Source: Nevskiaceae bacterium
Lineage (GTDB): Bacteria; Pseudomonadota; Gammaproteobacteria; Nevskiales; Nevskiaceae
NCBI GenBank assembly: GCA_008012115.1
Contig: SSEB01000003.1
Location: 186,001 to 250,000, forward strand
Length of the DNA: 64,000 nt
Reading direction: 5' to 3'
The first letter of the stretch is position 1; the number at the start of each line of letters is the position of its first letter. Made by a program: the position numbers and the translations under genes. Of this stretch, positions 35,360 through 43,016 are shown piece by piece. The notes under the pieces were generated by a model that saw nothing but the letters and a program-made list of their open reading frames with translations, was not told the DNA's origin and did not search any database.

Positions 35360-35371
35360 CATTCGAGACCC

Positions 35372-36190
35372 ATGCCGGAATTACCCGAAGTCGAAACCGT
35401 CCGTCGCGGCATCGAGCCGCATGTGCTCGGCCGCAGGATCGTCCAGGTGACCGTGCGCGACACGCGCCTGCGCTGGCCGGTGCCGGCCGACCTGCACGCG
35501 CGCATCGGCGGCAAAGAAATCGTCGGCACCGCGCGCCGCGGCAAATACCTGCTGCTGCAGCTCGCCGGTGGCGACCGGCTGATCGTGCATCTGGGCATGA
35601 CCGGCCGCCTGTTCGTTCTCAAGCCCGGGCAGCCGGTGAAAAAGCACGATCACGTGGACCTCGAGCTCTCCGGCGGTGTGCTGCTGCGTTTCCACGATCC
35701 GCGCCGCTTCGGCGCCGTGCTGCCGTGGCCGGCGAGCGAACCGACACATGCGCTGATCGCGGGCATGGGCCCGGAGCCGTTCGGCGAGGACTTCGACGGC
35801 GATTATCTTTTCGAGCTGTCGCGCCGCCGCAGCGCGCCGGTGAAGAATTTCATCATGGACGGTCGCGTCGTCGTCGGCGCCGGCAACATCTACGCGGCGG
35901 AGTCGCTGTTCCGCGCCGGCATCCGCCCGACCAGGGCCGCCGGCAAAATCACGCGGCCGCAGTACCGCCTGCTGGCCGAAAAAATCCGCGAGGTGCTGGA
36001 GGAAGCGGTGCAGCAGGGCGGCACCACGCTGCGCGACTTCGCCGGCGCCGACGGCGCACCGGGCTACTTCCAGCAAAAACTGTTCGTCTATGGACGCGAG
36101 GGCGAGCCCTGCCTCGTCTGCGGCGCCACGATCCGCAAGGTCGTACTCGGCGCGCGTGCGTCCTGCTACTGTCCGCACTGTCAGAAATAA
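35372..36190 (+). CDS. mutM: Formamidopyrimidine-DNA glycosylase
   Basis: A 272-aa bifunctional glycosylase/AP-lyase that removes 8-oxoguanine and FaPy lesions. The catalytic N-terminus is MPELPEVETVRRG (Pro1, Glu2). The lysine region GKYLLL, the H2TH region (GRVVVGAGNIYAAESLF) and the C-terminal zinc finger CLVC...CYCPHC are all present. The start is fixed by the processed Pro1. It is followed 15 bp later by an Old Yellow Enzyme gene. Confidence 0.97.
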   Translation: MPELPEVETVRRGIEPHVLGRRIVQVTVRDTRLRWPVPADLHARIGGKEIVGTARRGKYLLLQLAGGDRLIVHLGMTGRLFVLKPGQPVKKHDHVDLELSGGVLLRFHDPRRFGAVLPWPASEPTHALIAGMGPEPFGEDFDGDYLFELSRRRSAPVKNFIMDGRVVVGAGNIYAAESLFRAGIRPTRAAGKITRPQYRLLAEKIREVLEEAVQQGGTTLRDFAGADGAPGYFQQKLFVYGREGEPCLVCGATIRKVVLGARASCYCPHCQK

Positions 36191-36205
36191 CGGAGTGACC
36201 TGTCC

Positions 36206-37528
36206 ATGAGTTTGCTCGCCCAACCCTTCCGTCTCCCCTGCGGCGCCACGCTGCCCAACCGACTGTGCAAGGCGGCGATGACCGAGGGCCTGGCGGATGA
36301 ACAGTTGCGCGCCACCGGACGGCATGTCGAGCTCTACCGTCGCTGGTCGGAAGGTGGCGCCGGGCTGCTGGTCACCGGCAACGTGATGATCGACCGCCGC
36401 GTGCTGGAGCGGCCGGGCAATGTCGCCATCGACCCTGCGCCGACGGACGCCGAGTCGATGCGCCGCCTGCGCGAGTGGGCGAAGGCCGGCACCAGCGCCG
36501 GCAATCACCTGTGGATGCAGATTTCGCATGCGGGCCGGCAGTCGCCGCGTTATGTCACCGGCGAGCCGATGGGGCCGTCGGCGGTGCAGCTCGAACTGCT
36601 CGGCAACTACGCGCGGCCGCGCGCGCTGCGCGAGGAGGAGATCCTCGACTTCATCCAGCGCTACGCGCGCGTGGCGGTGACGGCGCGCGAGGCCGGCTTC
36701 ACCGGCGTGCAGATCCACGCCGCGCACGGCTACCTGCTGTCGAGCTTCCTGTCGCCGATCACCAACCAGCGCACGGATGCCTGGGGCGGCTCGCTGCAGA
36801 ACCGCGCGCGCATGCTGATCGAGACGATCCGCGCCACGCGCAAGGCCGTGGGCGCGGATTTCCCCGTCGGCGTGAAGCTCAACTCCGACGACTTCCGCAA
36901 GGGCGGCTTCAGTCACGCCGAGTGCCTGCAGGTGGTGGAGTGGCTCAACGCCGAAGGGCTGGACCTGCTGGAGATCTCCGGCGGCACCTACGAGCAGCCG
37001 CGCCTGCTGGGCTTTGACGGCAAGGCCGGCTCGAAGGCGGAAGAGCCACAGCGCGAGAGCACGAAAAAGCGCGAGGCGTATTTCCTCGACTACGCGGTGG
37101 CGATCCGCAAGATCGCGAAGATGCCGCTGATGGTGGTCGGCGGCTTCCGCACGCGCGCGGCGATGGAGGCGACGCTGGCCGCCGGCGAGTGCGATGTGAT
37201 CGGCCTCGCGCGGCCGCTGTGCACGCACGCCGACACGCCGCGTCAGCTGCTGGCCGGCGAGATGGCGGTGGCGCCGGCGTTCGAGAAAACGCTCAAGCTC
37301 GGCCCCGGCAAGCTGTTTTCCGGCGTCAGCCCGGTGTTCCTGTTCAAGATCCTGCACGTGCTGGGCACGCAGGGCTGGTACTACCAGCAGATCGCGCACC
37401 TGGCCGACGGTGGCCGTGAGCCGCTGCAGCGCAGCGTGATCGGGGCGTTCTTCGCCTACCTGTGGGACGAATACACGACGGCGTTCCGCATGCGGCGTGC
37501 GCGCCGGGCGGCGAAAACAGGCGCTTGA
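36206..37528 (+). CDS. NADH:flavin oxidoreductase (Old Yellow Enzyme family)
   Basis: A 440-aa FMN-dependent ene-reductase-type protein. It shows LPNRLCKAAMTEGL, WMQISHAGRQ, the active-site HAAHGYLLSSFLSPITNQRTDAWGG, GVKLNSDDF and GGFRTRAAME. Length fits the single-domain NADH:flavin oxidoreductases, with a helical C-terminal extension of about 60 residues. Substrate is unknown. Repeat copy 6 begins 12 bp after its stop. Confidence 0.92.
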   Translation: MSLLAQPFRLPCGATLPNRLCKAAMTEGLADEQLRATGRHVELYRRWSEGGAGLLVTGNVMIDRRVLERPGNVAIDPAPTDAESMRRLREWAKAGTSAGNHLWMQISHAGRQSPRYVTGEPMGPSAVQLELLGNYARPRALREEEILDFIQRYARVAVTAREAGFTGVQIHAAHGYLLSSFLSPITNQRTDAWGGSLQNRARMLIETIRATRKAVGADFPVGVKLNSDDFRKGGFSHAECLQVVEWLNAEGLDLLEISGGTYEQPRLLGFDGKAGSKAEEPQRESTKKREAYFLDYAVAIRKIAKMPLMVVGGFRTRAAMEATLAAGECDVIGLARPLCTHADTPRQLLAGEMAVAPAFEKTLKLGPGKLFSGVSPVFLFKILHVLGTQGWYYQQIAHLADGGREPLQRSVIGAFFAYLWDEYTTAFRMRRARRAAKTGA

Positions 37529-37540
37529 ACCCGTTTCAGG

Positions 37541-37656
37541 CGTCACCCGCTCTCCCTCGTCGGGAACCTGAAAACGTTATAAATTATTTATTGATTTTAA
37601 ATTCAATAAATAAAATATAACGACCTGTCCAGGGAAACGGGCAGGAGCGGGTGGCC
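37541..37656. repeat. 116-bp element, copy 6
   Basis: Left arm CGTCACCCGCTC (37541-37552), right arm GAGCGGGTGGCC (37645-37656). The core halves 37575-37594 and 37603-37622 are inverted at 18 of 20 positions, with an 8-bp centre, and are exactly symmetric about the element midpoint. It fills the gap between two convergent genes: 12 bp after the oxidoreductase stop and 21 bp before the apaG stop. Confidence 0.88.
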
Positions 37657-37677
37657 GGTTTTGCGCCCGCAAGACGC

Positions 37678-38061
37678 TCAGTTGAGCGCGCGCGGCACCG
37701 CGAGGCGGAAGGGGTCGATCCTGGCGTCGAACGGCAGGCCGTCCGCAGTCACCATCTGGAAGCTGCCGTGCATGGTGCCGACCGGCGTGTTGAGCGGGCA
37801 GCCGCTGGTGTACTCGAACGCCTCGCCGGGCTTGAGCACCGGCTGCTGGCCGACCACGCCGGGGCCGCGCACTTCCTCGACGCGGCCCTCGCCATTGGTG
37901 ATGACCCAGTGGCGCGTCAGCAGTTGCACGGTCTCCGCGCCTTCGTTGCGGATGGTGATGTGGTAGGCGAACAGGTAGCGCGACGAGCCCGGCTCCGACT
38001 GGTCCGGCAGGTAGCTGGGCTTGACCAGGATGCGCACGCCGCGGGTGGTGGTGTCGGACAC
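37678..38061 (-). CDS. apaG: ApaG family protein
   Basis: A 127-aa beta-sandwich protein (ApaG/DUF525) with YLFAYHITIRNEG, LLTRHWVITNGEG, GPGVVGQQPVLKPGEAFEYTSGCPL and GTMHGSF. Its role is not settled; members are linked to Co/Mg sensitivity and bind pyrophosphate in some reports. It is encoded 10 bp after sufT, not in the usual ksgA-apaG-apaH order. Confidence 0.95.
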   Translation of the reverse strand: MSDTTTRGVRILVKPSYLPDQSEPGSSRYLFAYHITIRNEGAETVQLLTRHWVITNGEGRVEEVRGPGVVGQQPVLKPGEAFEYTSGCPLNTPVGTMHGSFQMVTADGLPFDARIDPFRLAVPRALN

Positions 38062-38071
38062 GCGCCGCGCC

Positions 38072-38620
38072 TCAGAACATGCCGGTCTGCAGGCGCGCGG
38101 CCTCGGACATCATGTCCTGCGTCCACGGCGGGTCGAACACCAGCTGCACGTCGGTCTCGGCGATGGTCGGCAGTTGCGAGACCTTGCTCTTGACGTCGTT
38201 GACCAGCACATCGCCCATGCCGCAGCCGGGCGCGGTCAGGGTCATCTTGATCGAGGCCTTGCGCTGGCCGCTGTCCAGCGTCTCGACGCGGCAGCCGTAG
38301 ACCAGGCCCAGCTCGACGATGTTGATCGGGATTTCCGGGTCGTAGCAGGTCTTGAGCGCGTCCCACACCGCCTGCTCCAGTTCGGTCTCGCTGGCGTTGT
38401 CCGGCACCTGCGGCACCTGCGTGACGGTCTTGCCGAGCGAATCGGCGTCCTTGCCGTCGATGCGGAACAGGTGGCCCTCGACCTGGACGGTGTAGCTGCC
38501 GCCGAGCGCCTGCGTGATCGCGGCCTGCGCGCCTTCGGGCAACTCCACCTTGGTGCCGGCCGGGATGAGGATGCCGATCACGTCACGCGTCAGGGTGACG
38601 GTTTCGTAGGAATGACCCAT
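38072..38620 (-). CDS. sufT: Fe-S cluster maturation protein SufT
   Basis: A 182-aa SufT-type protein: an N-terminal DUF59-associated region (VTLTRDVIGILIPAGTKVELPEG), then a MIP18/DUF59 domain with CYDPEIPINIVELGLVYG and LTAPGCGMGDVLVNDVK. SufT assists Fe-S protein maturation. It is usually inside a suf operon, but here it pairs with apaG. Confidence 0.92.
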   Translation of the reverse strand: MGHSYETVTLTRDVIGILIPAGTKVELPEGAQAAITQALGGSYTVQVEGHLFRIDGKDADSLGKTVTQVPQVPDNASETELEQAVWDALKTCYDPEIPINIVELGLVYGCRVETLDSGQRKASIKMTLTAPGCGMGDVLVNDVKSKVSQLPTIAETDVQLVFDPPWTQDMMSEAARLQTGMF

Positions 38621-38728
38621 GGGGAAAGCGCTGGTGCCCGCTGAACTTGGGAACCAATTTTAAACGCCCGGGGTCATCAGCGCACGCTGTGCTTCAATAG
38701 GCGCCGCCGTCCCACCCGGAGAACCGAC

Positions 38729-39457
38729 ATGAAACCCGCCCTTCTGCTGTTGCCGCTGTTCCTGTTCGCCGCCGCCGTGCAGGCCAACGACGATCCTGCC
38801 GCGCAGCGCCGCAGCGTCAACGTCAATGGCCAGGGCGAGGTCACCACGCAGCCGGACCGCGCGCGCCTGTCGCTGGGCGTGGAAGCATCCAACGTCGAGC
38901 TGAAAGCCGCCGAGGCGGACGTCAACAAAGCGGTGCGCGCCTACCTCGTCGAGGCCAAGTCGCTGGGGCTCAAGGATGAGCAGATTTCCACCGCCGGCGT
39001 CACCATCAATCCCGAATACGTCTGGGACGACAAGGCGCGGCGGCAGAAATTCACCGGCTACAAGGCGCGCCGCCAGATCGACCTGCGCGTGGACGACCTC
39101 ACCGTGCTCGGCGACCTGATCCTGCGTGCCACCAAGGTCGGCATCAACCAGGTCAATTCGCCGGTGCTGGAATCGAGCAAGGCCAAGGAGCTGACGCGCC
39201 AGGCGCTGGTCAAGGCCACCGAGGACGCCCGCTCCAAGGCGCAACTGCTGGCGGACACGCTCAATGTAAAGCTCGGCGCCATCCGCAGCCTGTCCGCCAA
39301 CGACAGCGCGCCGCCGCCGGTGATGTACAAGGTGATGGCGATGCGCGCCATGGCCGCGCCCGAGGCCGACGGCGGCAATGCCGAGATGGGCTTTTCCGGC
39401 GGCGAGATCAAGTACAGCGCCAACGTCAGCGCCGATTTCGACCTGATCGCGCCGTAA
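38729..39457 (+). CDS. SIMPL domain (DUF541) secreted protein
   Basis: A 242-aa protein with a signal peptide (ALLLLPLFLFAAAVQA) and a SIMPL/DUF541 domain: SVNVNGQGEVTTQPDRARLSLGVE, ISTAGVTINPEY, GYKARRQIDLRV, then a helical core. Periplasmic or outer-membrane associated members exist; a role in oxidative stress has been proposed for some. It stands alone, divergent from sufT. Confidence 0.9.
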   Translation: MKPALLLLPLFLFAAAVQANDDPAAQRRSVNVNGQGEVTTQPDRARLSLGVEASNVELKAAEADVNKAVRAYLVEAKSLGLKDEQISTAGVTINPEYVWDDKARRQKFTGYKARRQIDLRVDDLTVLGDLILRATKVGINQVNSPVLESSKAKELTRQALVKATEDARSKAQLLADTLNVKLGAIRSLSANDSAPPPVMYKVMAMRAMAAPEADGGNAEMGFSGGEIKYSANVSADFDLIAP

Positions 39458-39529
39458 GCGCGCAGGGCATGCGCTTTCCGTCAGTTATGGGATAATCCAC
39501 CACTTTCCCGCCTGAACTAGGCCGAGAAA

Positions 39530-40036
39530 GTGGCGAAAAAGAAGCGTATCCAGGTTGGCGTCATCATGGGTTCCCGGTCCGACTGGGAGACGATGTCGCA
39601 CGCGGCCCAGACTCTCGAAGACCTTGGCGTGCCTTACGAGGCGCGCGTGGTCTCGGCCCATCGCACACCCGATCTCCTCTTCGACTACGCCGAGAAGGCG
39701 GCCGGTCGGGGCATCCAGGTGATCATCGCCGGTGCCGGTGGTGCGGCCCACCTGCCGGGCATGTGCGCGGCCAAGACCGCGCTGCCGGTGATCGGCGTGC
39801 CGGTGCAGTCGAAGGCGCTCAACGGGCTGGATTCGCTGCTGTCCATCGTGCAGATGCCGGCGGGCATCCCCGTGGCCACCGTCGCCATCGGCCGCGCCGG
39901 CGCCACCAATGCGGCGCTGCTGGCGGCGGCCATCCTCGCCAACCACGAGCCGGCGCTGGCCAAGCGGCTCGCCAAGTTCCGCACCGACCAGACCGCCAAG
40001 GTCCTCAACGACGAACCGCTGAAGCTGCCCTCATGA
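39530..40036 (+). CDS. purE: N5-carboxyaminoimidazole ribonucleotide mutase
   Basis: A 168-aa class I PurE with [25 protein letters not shown] and [11 protein letters not shown]. It moves the carboxylate from N5-CAIR to CAIR in purine synthesis. It starts with GTG. A GATAAT at 39491-39496 is a plausible -10 without a clear -35. It is coupled to purK by a 4-bp ATGA overlap. Confidence 0.97.
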   Translation: MAKKKRIQVGVIMGSRSDWETMSHAAQTLEDLGVPYEARVVSAHRTPDLLFDYAEKAAGRGIQVIIAGAGGAAHLPGMCAAKTALPVIGVPVQSKALNGLDSLLSIVQMPAGIPVATVAIGRAGATNAALLAAAILANHEPALAKRLAKFRTDQTAKVLNDEPLKLPS

Positions 40037-41124
40037 AAATCGGCATCCTCGGTGCCGGCCAGCTCGGACGCATGCTGGCCCTGGCGGGGTATCCCCTCGA
40101 TTTCGATTTCGTGTTCCTCGATCCGGCGACCGAGGCCTGTGCCGCGCCGCTGGGCGAGCACATCCACGCCGGCTACGACGACGAGCGCGCATTGTCCGAG
40201 TTTTGCGTCTCGGTCGACCTGGCCACCTACGAGTTCGAGAACGTGCCGGCGAAGACCGCCGAGTTCGTCGCCTCGCGCATTCCGCTGCTGCCGGGGCCGT
40301 CGGCGCTGACCGCCGGGCAGGACCGGCTGTCTGAAAAGCAGATGTTCGACCGTCTCGGCATCCCGGTGCCGCGTTACGTGCCGGTGGCGACGCGGGAGGC
40401 GCTGGAACTGGCGGTGAAGATGACCGGCCTGCCGGCGGTGCTCAAGACGCGCCGCATGGGCTATGACGGCAAGGGCCAGGCCGTGCTGCGCGAAGCGCAG
40501 GATCTCGATGCCGCCTGGGCGCGGCTCGGCGGCCAGCCGCTGATCCTGGAGGCCTTCGTGCCCTTCGAGCGCGAACTGTCCTGCTTGGCCGTGCGCTCGC
40601 GCAGCGGCGAGACCGCGTTCTACCCGGTGGTGGAGAACGTCCACCGCGACGGCATCCTGCGCACGGCCACGCCGCGGCTGAGCGATCCGCTGCAGCGCGA
40701 GGCAGAGGACTATGCCGGCCGTGTCCTGGCGCATCTCGATTACGTCGGCGTGCTCGCCTTCGAATTCTTTGTCGCTGGCGGCCGGCTGCTGGCCAACGAG
40801 ATCGCGCCGCGCGTGCACAACTCCGGGCACTGGACCATCGAGGGCGCGGTCTGCTCGCAGTTCGAGAACCACCTGCGCGCCATCACCGGCCTGCCGCTGG
40901 GATCGACGGCATTGCGCGCGCCTTGCGTGATGGTCAATTTCATCGGCGATGCGCCGAAGAATACCGATCTGGCGGCGATTCCCGACCTGCATATCCACCA
41001 CTATGGCAAAACGCCCAAGCCGCAACGCAAGGTCGGTCACGCCACGCTGCTGGCCGGCGGTGACGACGACCTGCGAACGCAGCTCGACCGGCTGCAACAG
41101 CTGGTGAGGATCAGCGAGGGCTGA
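40033..41124 (+). CDS. purK: 5-(carboxyamino)imidazole ribonucleotide synthase
   Basis: A 363-aa ATP-grasp enzyme forming N5-CAIR from AIR, bicarbonate and ATP. It begins [19 protein letters not shown] and contains [34 protein letters not shown] and [15 protein letters not shown]. It is coupled to purE and converges on the DUF3106 gene 6 bp away. Confidence 0.97.
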   Translation: MKIGILGAGQLGRMLALAGYPLDFDFVFLDPATEACAAPLGEHIHAGYDDERALSEFCVSVDLATYEFENVPAKTAEFVASRIPLLPGPSALTAGQDRLSEKQMFDRLGIPVPRYVPVATREALELAVKMTGLPAVLKTRRMGYDGKGQAVLREAQDLDAAWARLGGQPLILEAFVPFERELSCLAVRSRSGETAFYPVVENVHRDGILRTATPRLSDPLQREAEDYAGRVLAHLDYVGVLAFEFFVAGGRLLANEIAPRVHNSGHWTIEGAVCSQFENHLRAITGLPLGSTALRAPCVMVNFIGDAPKNTDLAAIPDLHIHHYGKTPKPQRKVGHATLLAGGDDDLRTQLDRLQQLVRISEG

Positions 41125-41130
41125 ACGGCC

Positions 41131-41625
41131 TCAATGCGCCGGCACGACTCCGCCGACCGGCTGCGGCGAGCTGAGCGAGGGCAGGCCTAGCGACGGCGTG
41201 CTGCTGGACGGCGCCGACTGATTCTGCTGCGACTGCTCGAACTGCTGCCGCAACATGTCCTGCTCGGAAGTCGGCAGCGAGCGGAACAGGTCGACGCTCT
41301 GCTGCAGCTTCAACTTTTGCGCCGCCGTCATGCGGCGGTACTCGTCCCGCTTGCGCAGCAACTCGCGCTGCTCGTCGGGTGTGTACTGCTTCCAGACCTG
41401 CAGCCGCGCGCGCGCCTGCTCGCGCTGCGCCGGCGTCATCTGCAGCCAGCGTTGCGCGCCGAGCGCCAGCTGGTCCTGGCGCGCCGAGGGCAGTTGCGCC
41501 CAATCCTTCTGCATGGCCTTGAGCAGGTCCTGCTGCTGGGGGCTGAGTTGCGTCCAGGTGACCGCGGCCAGTGCCGGTTGGGCCAGGCCCAACAACAGGG
41601 CGACCAAAAGCAATTTAACGTTCAT
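41131..41625 (-). CDS. DUF3106 family secreted protein
   Basis: A 164-aa protein with a signal peptide (MNVKLLLVALLLGLAQPALA) followed by a helical Gln/Arg-rich DUF3106 region with repeated W..L....R patterns (WTQLSPQQQDLLKAMQKDW, LGAQRWLQMTPAQREQ). The tail is Ser/Pro-rich. It is the last gene of a sigma-led operon. The start at 41625 is fixed by the signal peptide. Function is unknown. Confidence 0.85.
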   Translation of the reverse strand: MNVKLLLVALLLGLAQPALAAVTWTQLSPQQQDLLKAMQKDWAQLPSARQDQLALGAQRWLQMTPAQREQARARLQVWKQYTPDEQRELLRKRDEYRRMTAAQKLKLQQSVDLFRSLPTSEQDMLRQQFEQSQQNQSAPSSSTPSLGLPSLSSPQPVGGVVPAH

Positions 41626-41848
41626 GACCGTGATCCTTGGTCGGTCGACCGGTGCTGCTGCTGCCGAGGGTGGGCAGCGGTACATCGCCCCGCGGATGGG
41701 GGTCGAGAAATTGGTGGGCTTCGTCGTCGCGCCAGTTCGCCAGAAATTCCAGCATTTCCGGATCTGGAGCCACGTTGGCAGCAGGCTGCGGCATGGCGTG
41801 CGGCTTGGCGAGCGCGACGCCAACGGCGCAGAGCAGTGCCTCAAGCAT
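41615..41848 (-). CDS. Small exported protein of the sigma/DUF3619/DUF3106 operon
   Basis: A 77-aa ORF beginning MLEALLCAVGVALAKPHAMPQ, a short signal-like hydrophobic stretch, then DPEMLEFLANWRDDEAHQFLDPHPRG. It overlaps the upstream DUF3619-like gene by 8 bp and the downstream DUF3106 gene by 11 bp, a tight spacing that supports translation. I do not recognise a family. Confidence 0.6.
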   Translation of the reverse strand: MLEALLCAVGVALAKPHAMPQPAANVAPDPEMLEFLANWRDDEAHQFLDPHPRGDVPLPTLGSSSTGRPTKDHGHER

Positions 41849-42194
41849 GGCGCTGGTGCTTTTCCAGCCACTTGTAAAACTCCAGATCCCGGTAGAACTG
41901 CGGATCCTTGTCGTCAGTCAGCAGGTCCAGCGCATCGGCAGCCTGCAGTTCGGGTGCCGGCTGCGAGGTCGGCACGGCGTGGCGAAGGCTCAATACCATG
42001 GCGATCGCCGCCGCGACGGCGCCTGCCGGGACCAGCCAGTGAAAGGTCGACGCCGGCTGCGCGGCAACGATCGCGCGCGCGCGCGCCTGTGCCAAGCGCC
42101 GTGCTGTCCTGCGGTCCACAGATTCCGAGCTTCGCAGCAACTTGCGCAGCGACTGCGCAAAGTCGTCTTGATCGGGTCCTTCCTGCTGGTTCAT
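41841..42194 (-). CDS. DUF3619-like membrane protein, putative anti-sigma partner
   Basis: A 117-aa protein with an N-terminal cytosolic helical part (FAQSLRKLLRSSESVDRRTARRLAQARARAI), one TM helix (WLVPAGAVAAAIAMVLSL) and a short acidic periplasmic tail. The pattern suits DUF3619, which is usually encoded directly after a sigma factor. An anti-sigma role is inferred from position and topology. It overlaps the sigma gene by 4 bp. Confidence 0.75.
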   Translation of the reverse strand: MNQQEGPDQDDFAQSLRKLLRSSESVDRRTARRLAQARARAIVAAQPASTFHWLVPAGAVAAAIAMVLSLRHAVPTSQPAPELQAADALDLLTDDKDPQFYRDLEFYKWLEKHQRHA

Positions 42195-42739
42195 GGCCAG
42201 ACTCCTTGCAAATCATCCTTCAACGTCGCGAGAGCGCGGAACAGGTGCGTTTTCACGCTCCCGGTCGAACAGCCCATCGCCTGCGCCGTTTCCTCGACGC
42301 TCAGCCCTTGCCAGATGCGCAGCTCGAAGGCCTCGCGCTGGCGGCGCGGCAATCGCGCCAGGGCCGATTCCAACTTCCGCAGCGCTTGTTCGCGCTGCAG
42401 CACATCCTGCGCATCGGGCTGTCCGGGATCGGCAATCCCTTCGAACCCATCCTTTTCCGCGTCCTCGTCCTCCGCGCGGGGGCGCCAGAAAAACAGCCGT
42501 TGCGTCACGGCCCGCCGTCGCTGCCAATCCCGGATCTTGTTTTCCAGAATCCGGTAGAACAGCGGCGGCCATTCTTCTGCAGGCCGCTGGCCGTAACTGC
42601 GGGCCAGTTGCAGCATGGCGTCCTGCACCACATCCAGGGCCTCGTCGCGGTCGCGGGTGGCGATCTCGGCAATGCGCAACGCACGCCGTTCGACACCGGC
42701 CAGAAAGGCATCCAGATTGCAGAAATTGGGATTCACCAC
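42191..42739 (-). CDS. Sigma-70 family (ECF-like) RNA polymerase sigma factor
   Basis: A 182-aa sigma factor with region 2 (ALRIAEIATRDRDEALDVVQDAMLQLARSY) and region 4 (LPRRQREAFELRIWQGLSVEETAQAMGCSTGSVKTHLFRALATL). It begins a four-gene operon with the DUF3619-like, small exported and DUF3106 genes, an arrangement also seen in betaproteobacteria and xanthomonads. Confidence 0.9.
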   Translation of the reverse strand: MVNPNFCNLDAFLAGVERRALRIAEIATRDRDEALDVVQDAMLQLARSYGQRPAEEWPPLFYRILENKIRDWQRRRAVTQRLFFWRPRAEDEDAEKDGFEGIADPGQPDAQDVLQREQALRKLESALARLPRRQREAFELRIWQGLSVEETAQAMGCSTGSVKTHLFRALATLKDDLQGVWP

Positions 42740-42998
42740 TGCAGTCTAGCCTGCATAATCAACGCAGCCGAGCTTCATCGGTTTACAAGGGCGCGACGAC
42801 CTGTCGCCGGGGTTTATGCACAGTATCGCCGCTGCATGGATCGGGCCGCCGGTCAACGGTTCGGTCATAAGCGACTTTAAGAGTCAATTTTAATTTATTG
42901 TTTAACAAGGATAAATAGGCATTGATTCATTTCAGCGCCCGCCGCGGCCATTTTCGGGCTCCGCCCACAAAATATGCCATGCGGTTCTATCCCCACGG

Positions 42999-43007
42999 TT
43001 ATCCACA
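42999..43007 (+). promoter_or_regulatory. Consensus DnaA box in front of priA
   Basis: A perfect TTATCCACA ends 9 bp before the priA ATG, and a near-match (CTATCCCCA) lies 12 bp upstream. About 100 bp further upstream is an AT-rich tract (42890-42920) that lacks the arms of the 116-bp element. No gene is visible in 42740-43016. Confidence 0.55.
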
Positions 43008-43016
43008 GGCTGACGG

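Noticed and set aside
42890-42920. AT-rich tract before priA as another element copy
   Set aside because: Neither GC-rich arm is present at the expected offsets and the GTT/AAC register fails.
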